Translations under genes and position numbers: made by a program | Assembly (NCBI RefSeq): GCF_004320525.1 | Contig: NZ_SIHX01000005.1 | Coordinates: forward strand, 186,001 to 250,000 | Direction of reading: 5' to 3' | From: Arthrobacter sp. S39 | GTDB taxonomy: Bacteria > Actinomycetota > Actinomycetes > Actinomycetales > Micrococcaceae | DNA length: 64,000 nt | Part shown: piece after piece, positions 16,050-26,600 of the stretch | How the letters are laid out: each line of letters begins with the position of its first letter | Numbering within the stretch: the stretch's first letter is position 1 | The notes under the pieces: generated by a model | The model's input: only the letters and a program-made list of their open reading frames with translations | What the model was told of the DNA's origin: nothing | The model's database searches: none

Positions 16050-16342
16050 TGTGGGTCGGCTGGATTGAATTCGACATCCTCCTTGGCGACGTCCAGAGCC
16101 TGAAGGAGAAACGCTCCATCATCAGGTCGCTGCTGGCCGAGCTCAAGCGCCGCTTCGACGTGTCCGTCGCGGAGGTGGGGGACCACGACCAGTACCGGCG
16201 CTCGCAGCTGGGCGCCGGCCTGGTGGCAGCTGACCGGGCCCACCTCGTGGAGGTGCTCACCGCCGTCGAACGCTTTGTAGCCGCCCGGCCCGAGCTTGAG
16301 CTACTCAGCGCAAGGCAGCGGGAGCTCCACAGCGAGGACTAA
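16049..16342 (+). CDS. DUF503 (YlxP-like) protein
   Basis: This 97-residue protein matches DUF503: WVGWIEFDILLGDVQSLKEKRSIIRSLLAELKRRFDVSVAEVGDHD-type sequence followed by a second helix. In many bacteria this family sits between infB and rbfA, but here it is in a different setting, at the end of a run of small unrelated genes. Its ATG overlaps the previous TGA by one base. Family A repeat A2 follows it. Confidence 0.85.
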   Translation: MWVGWIEFDILLGDVQSLKEKRSIIRSLLAELKRRFDVSVAEVGDHDQYRRSQLGAGLVAADRAHLVEVLTAVERFVAARPELELLSARQRELHSED

Positions 16343-16344
16343 AC

Positions 16345-16407
16345 CAACGCGGGGTCACTTTACGCCCATCCCCAGGGGATTATTGGGCGTAAAGTGACCC
16401 CGCGTTG
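16345..16407. repeat. palindromic repeat family A, copy 2
   Basis: Arms 16345-16368 and 16384-16407 pair perfectly over 24 bases around a 15-base loop. The outer arm is the same AACGCGGGGTCACTT as in A1 and A3. The inner stem is TACGCCCA here, mirrored exactly on the other side. It lies between the convergent DUF503 and purL genes and probably terminates both. Confidence 0.85.
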
Positions 16408-16421
16408 CTTTAGCGGAGGCC

Positions 16422-18755
16422 TTAGCCGAAGTACTTCGGCAGGGTTGCCTCGTGGGCTTCGCGGAGGGCGTCGAGGGACAGGGTGTCCACGCCGTTGATC
16501 TCCAGCTGGTTGCTGTCTGCATCCACCACGCCGATCCGGACGTGGGCGAACCCGCGGGCGGTGCACATGTCGGTGAAGCGGACTTCCTCGGAGCGGGGAA
16601 CGCCCACAATCGCGCGGCCCTGGGTCTCGGAGAACAGCGCCGTGAAGAGGTCAACGCCGTCGCGGTCCAGGACGTCCTGCAGGGCGATCCGGGCGCCGAC
16701 GCCGTAGCGCAGTGCCGACTCAACGAGGGCTGCCGCGAGGCCGCCTTCGGAGAGGTCGTGCGCGGAGTCCACCATGCCGTCGCGGGATGCGTTGATCAGG
16801 ATCTCACCCAGCGCGCGTTCGGCGGCGAGGTCGACCTTCGGCGGGAGCCCACCGAGGTGGCCGCGCATGTTGGCCCATTCGGAGCCGTCCAGCTCGGCCG
16901 CCGTCGTGCCCAGCAGGTAGATGGCCTGGCCATCTTCCTTCCAGCCCGACGGCGTGCGGCGGGCGACGTCGTCGAGCTTGCCCAGAACAGCCACCACGGG
17001 GGAGGGGTGGATCGGGGTGGTGCCCGTCTGGTTGTAGAGCGAGACGTTGCCGCCGGTGACCGGGATGCCCAGCACCATGCAGGCGTCGGACAGGCCGCGG
17101 ATGGCTTCGGCGAGCTGCCACATGACGTCCGGGTCCTCGGGGGAGCCGAAGTTCAGGCAGTCGCTGACGGCCATCGGCACGGCGCCGGAGGTGGCCACGT
17201 TGCGGTAGGCCTCGGCCAGTGCCAGCTGTGCGCCGTGGTACGGGTCAAGGTAGGTGTAGCGGCCGTTGGCGTCGGTGGCCAGGGCAACGCCCAGGCCGGT
17301 TTCCTCGTCCACGCGGACCACGCCGGCGTCGTCCGGGAACGCCAGGGCGGTGTTGCCGCCGACGTACCGGTCGTACTGGTTGGTGATCCAGTCCTTGCTG
17401 CACATGTTCGGCGAGGCCACGAGCTCGGTCACTGCAGCTGCCAGTTCCGCGGGGGCGGAGGGGCGGCCAGCGTCCTGGACGGATCCGGTGAAGGAATCGG
17501 CCTGGACCGAATCCTGCCACTCGGGGCGGGCGTACGGGCGGTCGTAGACCGGACCGTCGTGGGCCACAGTGCGCGGGTCGACGTCGACGATGACTTCGCC
17601 GTCCCAGGTGATGATCAGGCGGCCAGTGTCGGTGACCTCGCCGAGCCAGGAGTACTCCACTGCCCACTTGTCCATCACAGCTTCGAAGGCGGCGATGTTC
17701 TCAGGCGTGACCACTGCCATCATGCGTTCCTGCGACTCTGACATCAGGATTTCGCCCGGGGTCAGGGTGGGGTCGCGCAGCAGGACGGAGGTCAGCTCGA
17801 CCTCCATGCCGCCGTCGCCGTTGGAGGCGAGCTCGGACGTGGCGCAGGAGATGCCTGCGGCGCCGAGGTCCTGGATGCCCTCAACAAGGGAACCCTTGAA
17901 CAGCTCAAGGCAGCACTCGATCAGGACCTTCTCGGCGAAGGGGTCGCCCACCTGGACGGCGGGGCGCTTGGACGGCTTGGTGTCGTCGAAGGACTCCGAG
18001 GCCAGCACCGAGGCGCCGCCGATGCCGTCGCCGCCGGTGCGTGCACCGAAAAGGACCACTTTGTTGCCCTTGCCGGAGGCGTTGGCGAGGCGGATGTCCT
18101 CGTGGCGCATAACGCCGACAGCCAGCGCGTTGACCAGCGGGTTGCCCTGGTACACGGAGTCGAACACCATTTCGCCGCCGATGTTGGGCAGGCCCAGGGA
18201 GTTTCCGTAGCCGCCGATGCCGGCAACGGCACCGTGCATGACGCGGGCAGTGTCCGGGTGGTCGATGGCGCCGAAACGCAGGGGGTCCATCACGGCCACC
18301 GGGCGGGCGCCCATGGAGATGATGTCGCGGACAATGCCGCCGATGCCGGTGGCGGCACCCTGGTAGGGCTCAACGAACGACGGCGAGTTGTGGGACTCGA
18401 TCTTGAACGTGACGGCCCAGCCGTCGCCCAGGTTGGTGACGCCGGCGTTCTCGCCGATGCCTACCAGCATGTCCTTCTTCATCTCGTCGGTCACCTTGTC
18501 GCCGAACTGGCGCAGGTGGTTCTTCGAGGACTTGTAGGAGCAGTGCTCGCTCCACATGACGGAGTACATGGCCAGTTCCGCGCCGGTGGGGCGGCGGCCC
18601 AGGACCTTGACGACCTCGTCGAACTCGTTCTGCTTCAGGCCCAGTTCGGCCCAGGGGAGTTCGGTGTCCGGCGTCTTGGCGGCGTTCTCGACGGTGTCGA
18701 TGTTGAACTTCTTGGCGGTCTCGACAGGCTCGACCACCGAATTGATCTCGGTCAT
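16422..18755 (-). CDS. purL: phosphoribosylformylglycinamidine synthase subunit PurL
   Basis: This 777-residue subunit carries out ATP-dependent conversion of FGAR to FGAM with ammonia from PurQ. It is the small-type PurL, with the catalytic His in [15 protein letters not shown]-site sequence [17 protein letters not shown], repeated AIRS domains ([26 protein letters not shown]) and a C-terminal [13 protein letters not shown]. Residues 7-13 (VVEPVET) arise from a short dispersed DNA repeat rather than from the family. The start overlaps the purQ stop codon (ATGA), giving the order purS-purQ-purL. Confidence 0.98.
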   Translation of the reverse strand: MTEINSVVEPVETAKKFNIDTVENAAKTPDTELPWAELGLKQNEFDEVVKVLGRRPTGAELAMYSVMWSEHCSYKSSKNHLRQFGDKVTDEMKKDMLVGIGENAGVTNLGDGWAVTFKIESHNSPSFVEPYQGAATGIGGIVRDIISMGARPVAVMDPLRFGAIDHPDTARVMHGAVAGIGGYGNSLGLPNIGGEMVFDSVYQGNPLVNALAVGVMRHEDIRLANASGKGNKVVLFGARTGGDGIGGASVLASESFDDTKPSKRPAVQVGDPFAEKVLIECCLELFKGSLVEGIQDLGAAGISCATSELASNGDGGMEVELTSVLLRDPTLTPGEILMSESQERMMAVVTPENIAAFEAVMDKWAVEYSWLGEVTDTGRLIITWDGEVIVDVDPRTVAHDGPVYDRPYARPEWQDSVQADSFTGSVQDAGRPSAPAELAAAVTELVASPNMCSKDWITNQYDRYVGGNTALAFPDDAGVVRVDEETGLGVALATDANGRYTYLDPYHGAQLALAEAYRNVATSGAVPMAVSDCLNFGSPEDPDVMWQLAEAIRGLSDACMVLGIPVTGGNVSLYNQTGTTPIHPSPVVAVLGKLDDVARRTPSGWKEDGQAIYLLGTTAAELDGSEWANMRGHLGGLPPKVDLAAERALGEILINASRDGMVDSAHDLSEGGLAAALVESALRYGVGARIALQDVLDRDGVDLFTALFSETQGRAIVGVPRSEEVRFTDMCTARGFAHVRIGVVDADSNQLEINGVDTLSLDALREAHEATLPKYFG
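18717..18739. repeat. GTCGAGC-type short dispersed repeat inside purL, copy 2
   Basis: On the minus strand the sequence GGTCGAGCCTGTCGAGACC encodes part of the PurL N-terminus (VEPVET). It matches the intergenic copy at 6335-6353 at 17 of 19 positions. Confidence 0.5.
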
Positions 18756-19525
18756 TTGCTGCCTCCCACAATCTTGTTCAATACGGAGGTGAAGAAACCC
18801 AGTCCATCGGTGTCTGAGCTGCCGACCCCGTCCAGCGACTGGGGTCCGAAGCCGGCCTCAACGGCGTGCTCCGGGTGCGGCATAAGTCCCACCACGTTGC
18901 CGGCGGCGTTGGAGATGCCGGCGATGTCGCGGCGCGAGCCGTTCGGGTTGAAGCCCACGTAGCGGAACACCACGCGGCCTTCGGCTTCGAGCGCGTCCAA
19001 GACCTTCTCGTTAGCGATGTACTGGCCATCCTGGTTCTTCAGCGGCACGGTGATTTCCTGGCCGGCCTCGTAGTCCAGGGTCCAGGCGGTGTTGCTGTTT
19101 TCAACCCGCAGGACCTGGTCGCGGCACATGAACTTCAGGTGGTCGTTCTTGATCATGGACCCGGGCAGAAGGTGCGACTCGGTCAGGATCTGGAAGCCGT
19201 TGCAGATACCCAGCACGGGCAGCTTGGCGTCGGAGTTCGCGGCGTCGATGATCTTGGACATCAGCGGGGCGAAGCGGGCAATGGCACCGGCGCGGAGGTA
19301 GTCGCCGTAGGAGAAACCGCCGGGAATCACGACGGCGTCCACGTCACCGAGGTTGGTGTCGGCGTGCCAGAGCGGCACTGCGGTGCCGCCGGCCAGCCGG
19401 ACCGCACGGGCGGCGTCGCGGTCATCAAGCGTGCCGGGGAAGGTGACCACGCCGATCTTCGCGCCCGCGAGGCGCGGCTCAGCGGCGACGGCGATTGCCT
19501 CGCCGATCAAGGGAAGTTCAGTCAT
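18752..19525 (-). CDS. purQ: phosphoribosylformylglycinamidine synthase subunit PurQ
   Basis: This 257-residue glutaminase subunit releases ammonia for PurL. It is a class I glutamine amidotransferase: nucleophile Cys in [10 protein letters not shown], oxyanion region [11 protein letters not shown] and the His-x-Glu pair in MPHPEHAVE. About 20 residues precede the usual family start ([11 protein letters not shown]). The ATG at 19525 lies one base after the purS stop codon with GAGG-type sequence inside purS, so it is preferred over starts further upstream. Confidence 0.97.
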   Translation of the reverse strand: MTELPLIGEAIAVAAEPRLAGAKIGVVTFPGTLDDRDAARAVRLAGGTAVPLWHADTNLGDVDAVVIPGGFSYGDYLRAGAIARFAPLMSKIIDAANSDAKLPVLGICNGFQILTESHLLPGSMIKNDHLKFMCRDQVLRVENSNTAWTLDYEAGQEITVPLKNQDGQYIANEKVLDALEAEGRVVFRYVGFNPNGSRRDIAGISNAAGNVVGLMPHPEHAVEAGFGPQSLDGVGSSDTDGLGFFTSVLNKIVGGSK

Positions 19526-19526
19526 C

Positions 19527-19778
19527 TCAGGCCTCGACGACCTCGACGTTGACGACGTCTTCAATCACGGGGTTGGACAGCAGGGTCTCGGCTGCCTCAC
19601 GGGCCTGGGCCAGGATTGCGTCGGTCACCTCGCCGTCGACGGTCAGTTCAAAGCGCTTGCCCTGGCGGACAGAGCTAAAGCTGGTGAAGCCCAAACGGGG
19701 GAGTGCACCCACGATGGCCTTCCCCTGCGGGTCCAGAATCTCGGGCTTGGGCATGACGTCAACAACGATCCGGGGCAT
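19527..19778 (-). CDS. purS: phosphoribosylformylglycinamidine synthase subunit PurS
   Basis: This 83-residue protein is the third subunit of the FGAM synthase complex and bridges PurQ and PurL. It has the family signature [22 protein letters not shown], then [20 protein letters not shown] and a helix. AGGAGT seven bases upstream sets this ATG over one eight codons earlier. It is the first gene of the minus-strand purSQL operon. Confidence 0.95.
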   Translation of the reverse strand: MPRIVVDVMPKPEILDPQGKAIVGALPRLGFTSFSSVRQGKRFELTVDGEVTDAILAQAREAAETLLSNPVIEDVVNVEVVEA

Positions 19779-19991
19779 CCGGCAACTCCTGTGCGTGAGC
19801 ATTGGGTAAGGGCGCAGCGGAGTGGTGCCGTCTCACGCCGTTCCGCTGTGTTGAGGGGTGCTTCTTGAACAGTGTGGACGGGCGCTCCGCGAGCTTGCTA
19901 GCCCATTCTACCGGGCATGGGGCCGCACTCTGTATTCGGCGGAACGACGGCGGCTCTGGCCCTGCGCGCGCACCGTCACTAGGATTGCGGA

Positions 19992-20177
19992 ATGGCTGAG
20001 AAATCGAAATCCGTGCTGTTGCCCGTGGTAGCCGTTGCCGTTTTCGCCGGGCTGGGCCGCATGGTCCTGCAGAAGATCAAAGCAGACCGGGCTGCCCGGG
20101 AAACCCGCGTGGCAGGTCCCGTCGATGAAAAGACCCGGCAGTGGATCAGCGACGTAGTCCGGACGCCACGCCAGTAG
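19992..20177 (+). CDS. small single-pass membrane protein
   Basis: This 61-residue protein has a basic N-terminus, one hydrophobic segment (residues 8-23, VLLPVVAVAVFAGLG) and a charged C-terminal tail. Function is unknown. TAGGAT (19980-19985) six bases before the ATG indicates a leaderless gene with its own promoter, and a strong terminator follows within 30 bases, which together support a real gene. Confidence 0.6.
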   Translation: MAEKSKSVLLPVVAVAVFAGLGRMVLQKIKADRAARETRVAGPVDEKTRQWISDVVRTPRQ

Positions 20178-20206
20178 GCGCCATCATCGCGTGACTCTGT
20201 TCGAGG

Positions 20207-20231
20207 GCGGCCCCTGAGGGGCCGCTTTTTT
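20207..20231 (+). terminator. Rho-independent terminator
   Basis: GCGGCCCC-TGA-GGGGCCGC is a perfect eight-pair stem followed by TTTTTT. It ends the small membrane protein transcript. Confidence 0.88.
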
Positions 20232-20316
20232 GTGCCCCGGAAACATCTCCTGCCAAAGAACCTTCCCCTGTGACCTTTCACACCCTACGGTGGTAGGACG
20301 TCGTATGTGGCATGTG

Positions 20317-20329
20317 GAACCTATGGTTC
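20317..20329. promoter_or_regulatory. palindrome upstream of the sialidase gene
   Basis: GAACC-TAT-GGTTC is a perfect five-base inverted repeat 65 bases before the sialidase start. It could be an operator half-site pair; no regulator is next to it. Confidence 0.3.
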
Positions 20330-20393
20330 TGCCGTCCACAAAACGACTCATTCCCGCATCGCCGCCAGCCGGCGCAGTGAAAGGACAGTCAAC

Positions 20394-23360
20394 TTGCCAC
20401 TCATCACCCAACGCAGCAGGCATCGATCCCTGGGACGGACGGCAGGTGCGGGCATCGTCGCCCTCGCCTTGCTGGCCGGTCCGGGGATGGCCGCCCAGGC
20501 GGCCCCCATCCCTTCCAACAGCCCGACGGCGGGTCCCGGCTCCTTCGCGGAGGCCAACCTTGCGGCCGACCGGACGGCCAGCAACTTCTTCTACCGGATC
20601 CCGGCCCTCACCTACCTCGGGAACGGAGTGGTGCTGGCCGCCTGGGACGGCCGCCCGGGCAGTTCCGCCGACGCGCCGAATCCCAACTCGATCGTGCAGC
20701 GCCGCAGCACCGACGGCGGCCAGACCTGGGGCCCCGTGCAGGTCATCGCAGCAGGGCACCCGGGCGACGCCACCAGCCCGAAGTACGGGTACAGCGACCC
20801 GTCCTATATCCACGACGCCGAAGCCGGCAAGGTCTTCGCGTTCTTTGTGTACTCCAAGGACCAGGGCTTTGGCGGCAGCCAGTTCGGCAACGACGACGCC
20901 GACCGCACCGTGATCTCCTCAGCTGTCATCGAGTCCTCCGACGGCGGCCTCACCTGGAGCCAGCCACGGCTGATCACCAACGTCACCAAGCCCGGCACCA
21001 GCAAAACCAGCCCGGTGGCCGGCGATGTGCGCTCCAACTTCGCGTCCTCCGGCGAAGGCATCCAGCTCAGGTACGGTCCCCACGCAGGGCGCCTGATCCA
21101 GCAGTACGCCGGCGATGTGCGCCAGGCCGATGGCACCAACAAAATCCAGGCCTACAGTGTCTACTCCGATGACCACGGCCTCACGTGGCAGAAGGGCGCC
21201 AACGTCGGCGACCGGATGGACGAAAACAAAACCGTGGAACTCTCCGACGGCCGCGTTCTTCTGAACTCCCGCGACAACGCCAACCAGGGCTTCCGCAAGG
21301 TGGCCATCTCCACCGACGGCGGCGCCACCTACGGCACGGTCACCCAGGACACCGAGCTGCCCGATCCCGCCAACAACGGTTCCATCGCCCGGATGATCCC
21401 GTCCGCGGCGCAGGGCTCGGCGGACGCCAGGAAGCTGATCTTCACCAACTCCAACTCCAAGACCGGCCGCGAGAACGTCTCCGCCCGTATCTCCTGCGAC
21501 GACGGCGCCACCTGGCCCGGCGTGCGCACCATCCGTCCCGGCTTCTCCGCCTACTCCACCGTGACCCGCCTGGAAGACGGCAAGTTCGGCGTCCTCTACG
21601 AGGGCAACTACACGGACAACATGCCCTTCGCGAAGTTCGACGACGCCTGGCTGAACTACGTCTGCGCCCCGCTGTCCGTCCCCGCCGTCACCACGGCTCC
21701 CGGTGCCACCTCGCAGGTCGCTGTGACAGTCACCAACCAGGAAGCCGCCACACTTTCAGGTGCCAACGCCACTGTCTACACCCCGAGCGGCTGGTCCGCC
21801 GCCACCGTGCCGGTTCCCGACGTCGCCCCCGGCGCCTCGGTCACCGTCAACGTGGCCCTGACCGCCCCCGCTAACGCCAGTGGCCCGCAGAACCTCAACG
21901 CGGCATTCACGACGGCGGATGGCCGGGTTTCGCAGTTCACCTTTACCGCTACCGTGCCGGCTGCCCCGCAGGTGGGGCTGACCGTCACCGGGAGTGCGCC
22001 GACACGCGATGTAATCACCAACCCGTACCAGGTGGGCGAAGTCCTCAGCTACTCGTTCACCGTCAAGAGCACCGCGAACGTCACGGCAAACTCGGTACCG
22101 GTCTCCGGGACCTTCGACTCCGGCTTCCTCCCGCCGTCGGCCCCGAACTGCCGGTTCAACAACCTGGCCGCCGGAGCCAGCTACACCTGCACGACCGCCA
22201 AGCACGTCATCACGGCCGCGGACGTTGAGCGCGGCTACTTCGTGCCCGAGGCGGGCTTCAGCATCACCGCCAGCGCGACGGCGTCGCTCACCAAAACGGT
22301 TCCGTTCACCGGCGCTGCGGTCGCCTTGCGCGACGGACTCGTGTCGGCCGATATTAGCGGAGCGCGTGCCGACGCCGGGCGTGACCTCTCAACCCAGCCG
22401 TACGCGGCAGGCGAGCCCGTCCCTTACACCTTCGCCGTGCGCAACACGAGCCCGCTGGTTGAAAAAGTGGTCCCCACCGCGGGAAACTTCAGCCCCTTTG
22501 TCCCGGAAGGTCCCGGCAACTGCCGGTACGGCACGCTGCCGGCGGGCCAGAGTTACCAGTGCACCACGCCTCGTCACACGGTGACCGCCGAAGAAGTTGA
22601 GCAAGGCTTTTTCGTTCCGGCCACCAGCTGGGAAGTCAGCGCAGCAGGCCAGAGCACCAGGAGCTACCAGGTGGACGGCGGCGAAGTGGACCTTAAAGTC
22701 CGCGAGCCGAAGCTTGAGGGTACCGTTTCCGCCCAGTGGGAAGACGCCGACGGCGACCGCTTTGCCAGTGCGGGTGATCCCGTCACGTACACCTACACCC
22801 TGGGCAACGCGGGGAATGTGGCGCTGACGGGGCTGGACGCCCCGGAGGCTGGAATCACGGAATCCGCGCTGGCCGTTGGTGGCACCGCGACGGCCACGCG
22901 GGTTCATGTGCTGAGTGCCGCTGACGTCGCTGCGGGAAGCCTGGGTGGCGTCACCTTCGGGGCGACGGCACGCAACGGCTCCAAAGAGGTCAGCGTGCGT
23001 GTTGAAGGTGACCCGCTGGTGCTGACGGTCCAGCCGGCGCAGCCGGAGGGTGAGCCCGCACTGGCGGTCCAGGACCTCGAAGGCCAAACGGCCCCCTTGG
23101 ACCTGGGCACTGCGGACAAATACCGCAACGGCCAGAAGATCACGCTGGCCGGGCTGGAGTACGGCCAGTGGTACTACGTCTACCTCAACAAAATGGCCTA
23201 CCGGATCGGATGGATCTTCCCCACCACGGCGAACACTGTGGAGTTCATCCTCCCGTCCGACGTGCAGAACGGCCGCGACGACGTGGTGGTCCTGGACAAG
23301 GACGGCCGGCAGGTCTCCTTCGACAGGCTTCAGGTCACACCCAAGGGCGACCGGGGCTAA
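20394..23360 (+). CDS. secreted multidomain sialidase (exo-alpha-sialidase)
   Basis: This protein of about 988 residues releases terminal sialic acid from glycans. The six-bladed propeller (about residues 55-430) has the YRIP form of the FRIP motif with a catalytic Arg, several Asp-boxes (STDGGQTW, SSDGGLTW, SDDHGLTW, STDGGATY) and FGVLYEG with the likely nucleophilic Tyr. After it come a NEW3-like beta domain and three repeated domains of about 110 residues, two of which contain an NCR...YxCTT cysteine pair. A hydrophobic signal segment lies at residues 17-38. I chose the TTG at 20394 because AAAGGA lies eight bases upstream; the open frame begins earlier at 20307. No LPXTG anchor is seen, so it is probably released. 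Confidence 0.88.
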   Translation: MPLITQRSRHRSLGRTAGAGIVALALLAGPGMAAQAAPIPSNSPTAGPGSFAEANLAADRTASNFFYRIPALTYLGNGVVLAAWDGRPGSSADAPNPNSIVQRRSTDGGQTWGPVQVIAAGHPGDATSPKYGYSDPSYIHDAEAGKVFAFFVYSKDQGFGGSQFGNDDADRTVISSAVIESSDGGLTWSQPRLITNVTKPGTSKTSPVAGDVRSNFASSGEGIQLRYGPHAGRLIQQYAGDVRQADGTNKIQAYSVYSDDHGLTWQKGANVGDRMDENKTVELSDGRVLLNSRDNANQGFRKVAISTDGGATYGTVTQDTELPDPANNGSIARMIPSAAQGSADARKLIFTNSNSKTGRENVSARISCDDGATWPGVRTIRPGFSAYSTVTRLEDGKFGVLYEGNYTDNMPFAKFDDAWLNYVCAPLSVPAVTTAPGATSQVAVTVTNQEAATLSGANATVYTPSGWSAATVPVPDVAPGASVTVNVALTAPANASGPQNLNAAFTTADGRVSQFTFTATVPAAPQVGLTVTGSAPTRDVITNPYQVGEVLSYSFTVKSTANVTANSVPVSGTFDSGFLPPSAPNCRFNNLAAGASYTCTTAKHVITAADVERGYFVPEAGFSITASATASLTKTVPFTGAAVALRDGLVSADISGARADAGRDLSTQPYAAGEPVPYTFAVRNTSPLVEKVVPTAGNFSPFVPEGPGNCRYGTLPAGQSYQCTTPRHTVTAEEVEQGFFVPATSWEVSAAGQSTRSYQVDGGEVDLKVREPKLEGTVSAQWEDADGDRFASAGDPVTYTYTLGNAGNVALTGLDAPEAGITESALAVGGTATATRVHVLSAADVAAGSLGGVTFGATARNGSKEVSVRVEGDPLVLTVQPAQPEGEPALAVQDLEGQTAPLDLGTADKYRNGQKITLAGLEYGQWYYVYLNKMAYRIGWIFPTTANTVEFILPSDVQNGRDDVVVLDKDGRQVSFDRLQVTPKGDRG

Positions 23361-23384
23361 CAGCACCTAACGCAACCATGGCAA

Positions 23385-23409
23385 CGGCCCGGCGGACACC
23401 GCCGGGCCG
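23385..23409 (+). terminator. hairpin after the sialidase gene
   Basis: CGGCCCGGCG and CGCCGGGCCG pair perfectly over ten bases around a five-base loop, 24 bases after the stop codon. No T-run follows. Confidence 0.75.
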
Positions 23410-23432
23410 CTGTCATGACAGCCAAATTGACA

Positions 23433-23526
23433 GATTCAAAAAAGGATCTTGTGGCTTATGTCATATTCGTCTATCAGTCTGTACTGTTTGAATCGGCTGG
23501 TCTCCCCGGATTACAAGATCTGTAAT
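23433..23526. promoter_or_regulatory. AT-rich subtilase upstream region with nested inverted repeats
   Basis: Three inverted repeats overlap here: GATTCAAA (23433) with TTTGAATC (23487), GATCTTGT (23445) with ACAAGATC (23513), and ATTACA-AGATC-TGTAAT (23510-23526). The stretch is clearly richer in A and T than its surroundings. It probably holds the promoter and operators of the protease gene. Confidence 0.45.
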
Positions 23527-23601
23527 TACGGTTGCCGTCTTCCAGCTGCCACGGGGGCGGACACGCGCCGGACCCGTGCCTCGTGAAAGGTGTAGTCGCT
23601 C

Positions 23602-26600
23602 GTGAAATCAACTGGAAAGAGCCCCATCCGGGGCGGGGGACTCCGGAAAGCGACGGCGTTGGCCGTGGGTTTGCCGCTTCTCCTCACGTCAATGGCGTTG
23701 AGCCCCGCTACCGCGGCGCCCGTCGAACCCAACACCGTAGTAACTCCCAGGACCGTTAGCCCCGCCGACTACCCGGCAGGACGCTACATCGTGGTCCTTG
23801 CCGAGAAGCCAGCAGCCACGTACGACGGCGGAACGCCCGGGCTGGCAGCGACGAAGCCGCAAAACGGCCGGAAGCTCGACGCGGAACGCCCCGAAGTCCA
23901 GCAGTACCAGGCACACCTCGAGGAAAAACAGAACTCCGTTGCCCAGACGGAAAGCATCCAGATCAAGCGCAAGTACACGGCAGCCATCAACGGCTTTTCG
24001 GCCGACCTCACCGCTGAGCAGGCCGTGAAGCTCGCCAAGGATCCTGCCGTGCTGATGGTGGCCCCGGATACCGAAAACGCTCCGGACTACTCCACCACGG
24101 ACTTCCTCAAACTCAGCGGAGCAAACGGGCTCTGGAACACCGCCTTCGGCGGCCAGGACAATGCCGGCAAGGGCGTTGTGGTGGGTGTCATCGACTCCGG
24201 CTACACGCCGTCGAACCCCTTCTTTGCCGGCAGCGACGTCCAGCCGCTCAGCGGCGAGGCCCAGGTTGGCGTGCCGTACCGCACCGCGGACGGCAAAATC
24301 GCCATGCTTAAATCCGACGGCGACACGTTCCTCGGTGAGTGCCAGAAAGGCCAGGGATCCGGGGCGACTTTCAACGGAGATGACTGCAATTCCAAGGTCC
24401 TGAGTGCACGCTACTTTGCCGACGACTTCCTGAAATACGTGGCGCCCCAGCACCGCGCGCCCGAGGAACTGATTTCGCCGGTTGATGTCGGGAGCCACGG
24501 CACCCACACGGCCAGCACGGCGGCAGGCAACGCCAACGTCCATGCCAACCTTGGTGCCACTGACATGGGCATCACCAGCGGCGTGGCACCGGCGGCCAAG
24601 CTCTCTGTCTACAAAGTCTGCTGGGAGGATGACAACCCGGACACCGGCGGCTGCTACAGCTCGGCCTCCGTCGCCGCGATCAACCAGGCCATCCTCGACG
24701 GCGTGGACGTCCTGAACTACTCCATCTCCGGCAGCACCTCCACCACCACCGATCCGGTGTCGCTGGCCTTCCTGTCCGCGGCCTCGGCCGGTATCTTCGT
24801 TGCCGCATCCGCCGGAAACTCGGGACCCACCGCGAGCACCGTCAACCACGGTGCACCCTGGCTGACCACCGTGGCCGCGAGTTCCTTCTCCACGGAACTG
24901 CAGGGAACCGTCGAATTCGAGGACGGCAGCAAGTTCCGCGGCGCCAGCCTCATGGCCGCTCCTGTTCCCGCGAGCAATGTGGTTCTCGCCGCAACGGCCG
25001 CGGCAGCCGGCGCAGCAAATCCTCAACTGTGCGCCCCCAACGCACTCGACCCCGCCAAGGTGGCAGGCAAGATCGTTGTCTGCGACCGCGGAGTGGTTGA
25101 CCGGGTGGCCAAGAGCGCCGAAGTGAAGCGGGCCGGCGGCATCGGGATGATCCTGGTGAACCTAGCCACGTCCTCCGAGGACCTGGACCGCCATTCTGTC
25201 CCGACCGTGCACGTGAACCCGCCGGCGACGCAGCAGATCAAGGACAAGATCACGGCCAACCCGGCCATCAAGGTTGCTTTGGTAAACAAGGACACCACCG
25301 GCCTTCCGGTGGCGCCGCAGCCGCAGATTGCCGGGTTCTCTTCCCGCGGCCCGCTGCTTGCCACCGGCTCGGACCTGCTCAAGCCTGATGTGGCTGCGCC
25401 CGGTGTTGCCGTTCTTGCAGGTGTGTCGCCCATCGGCTCGGGCGGCGACCAGTTCGGCATGATGTCCGGAACATCGATGGCGGCGCCCCACGTCGCCGGC
25501 TTCGGTGCGCTGATTCTTGCCAGGAACCCCAGCTGGTCTCCGGCCACGGTCAAGTCGGCCATGATGACCACGGCCGGTGAGGTCAAGAACGCCGACGGCA
25601 CCCGCAACGGCGACGTCTTCGCCACCGGCGCCGGCCAGGTGGATGTTGCCAGGGTCCTCGATCCGGGACTGGTCTACGACAACACCGAGGATGATTATTT
25701 GAAGTTCATCCAGGGCACGGGCCTTGACCTGGGCATCCCCGGCCTGGGGAGCACCGCGCCGCGGGACATGAACGTCGCCTCGTTCGCGCTGGGTGCACTC
25801 ACGGGCAAGACTGAGGTCACCCGGACGGTCACTGCTTTGACGCCGGGTGTCTACCGGGCCAAAGCGGACGTCCCGGGCGTCAAGGTGACCGTGACGCCGT
25901 CGATCCTCAGCTTCAGCGCCGCCGGCGAGAAGCGCACCTTCAAGGTTAAGTTCGAAAACACCAGCGCGGCCCTGGGGCAGTTCGCCATGGGCAGCCTGGT
26001 CTGGCAGGGTGCCGGCAAGAACGTGGCGTCCCCTGTGGCTGTGCGTCCGCAGTCGGTGGTGGCCCCGGCGAACCTGGGGTTCACCTCGGCAGGTGGCACG
26101 GGCCAGGGTGACATCCCGGTGGTCTCCGGCACCAACGCCCCCGTGAAAATCACCCTGGACGGGCTGTCCAAGGCTGACTCCTCTGCCATCGAACTGGTTC
26201 CCGGGCCGCTGGCGCTGGAAACCAATGGGTCCAACTTCGCCAAGGAAGTCACCGTTCCGGCAGGATCGCCTTTGGCCAAGTTTTCTGTGTACTCCTCGGA
26301 TGAAGCCGCCGACTTCGACATGGTGGTCTTCAACCCGGCGGGACAGGCACTCCTTGCCCAGACCGCCTCGGCCAGCGAATCGATTTCCGTTCCCAACCCG
26401 GCTGCCGGGGTGTACACGATCTTCGTAAACCTCTATGCAAGTCCGAACGGGCAGCCCACCAAGGCCTCCGTGGACGCGGCCGTGCTGGGGGCCAACGTAG
26501 GAAACGCCACCGTGACCCCCAACCCGCTCCGGCTCGGGAACGGCCAGGCGGGAGTTGTGAAGCTCCAGTGGAAGGACCTCGCTGCAGGCTCCTACATCGG

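Noticed and set aside
16452..17741. Plus-strand open frame (429 codons) opposite purL
   Set aside because: It lies wholly inside purL, has no ribosome site or promoter, and gives a Gly/Val/Ala/His-rich translation without motifs.
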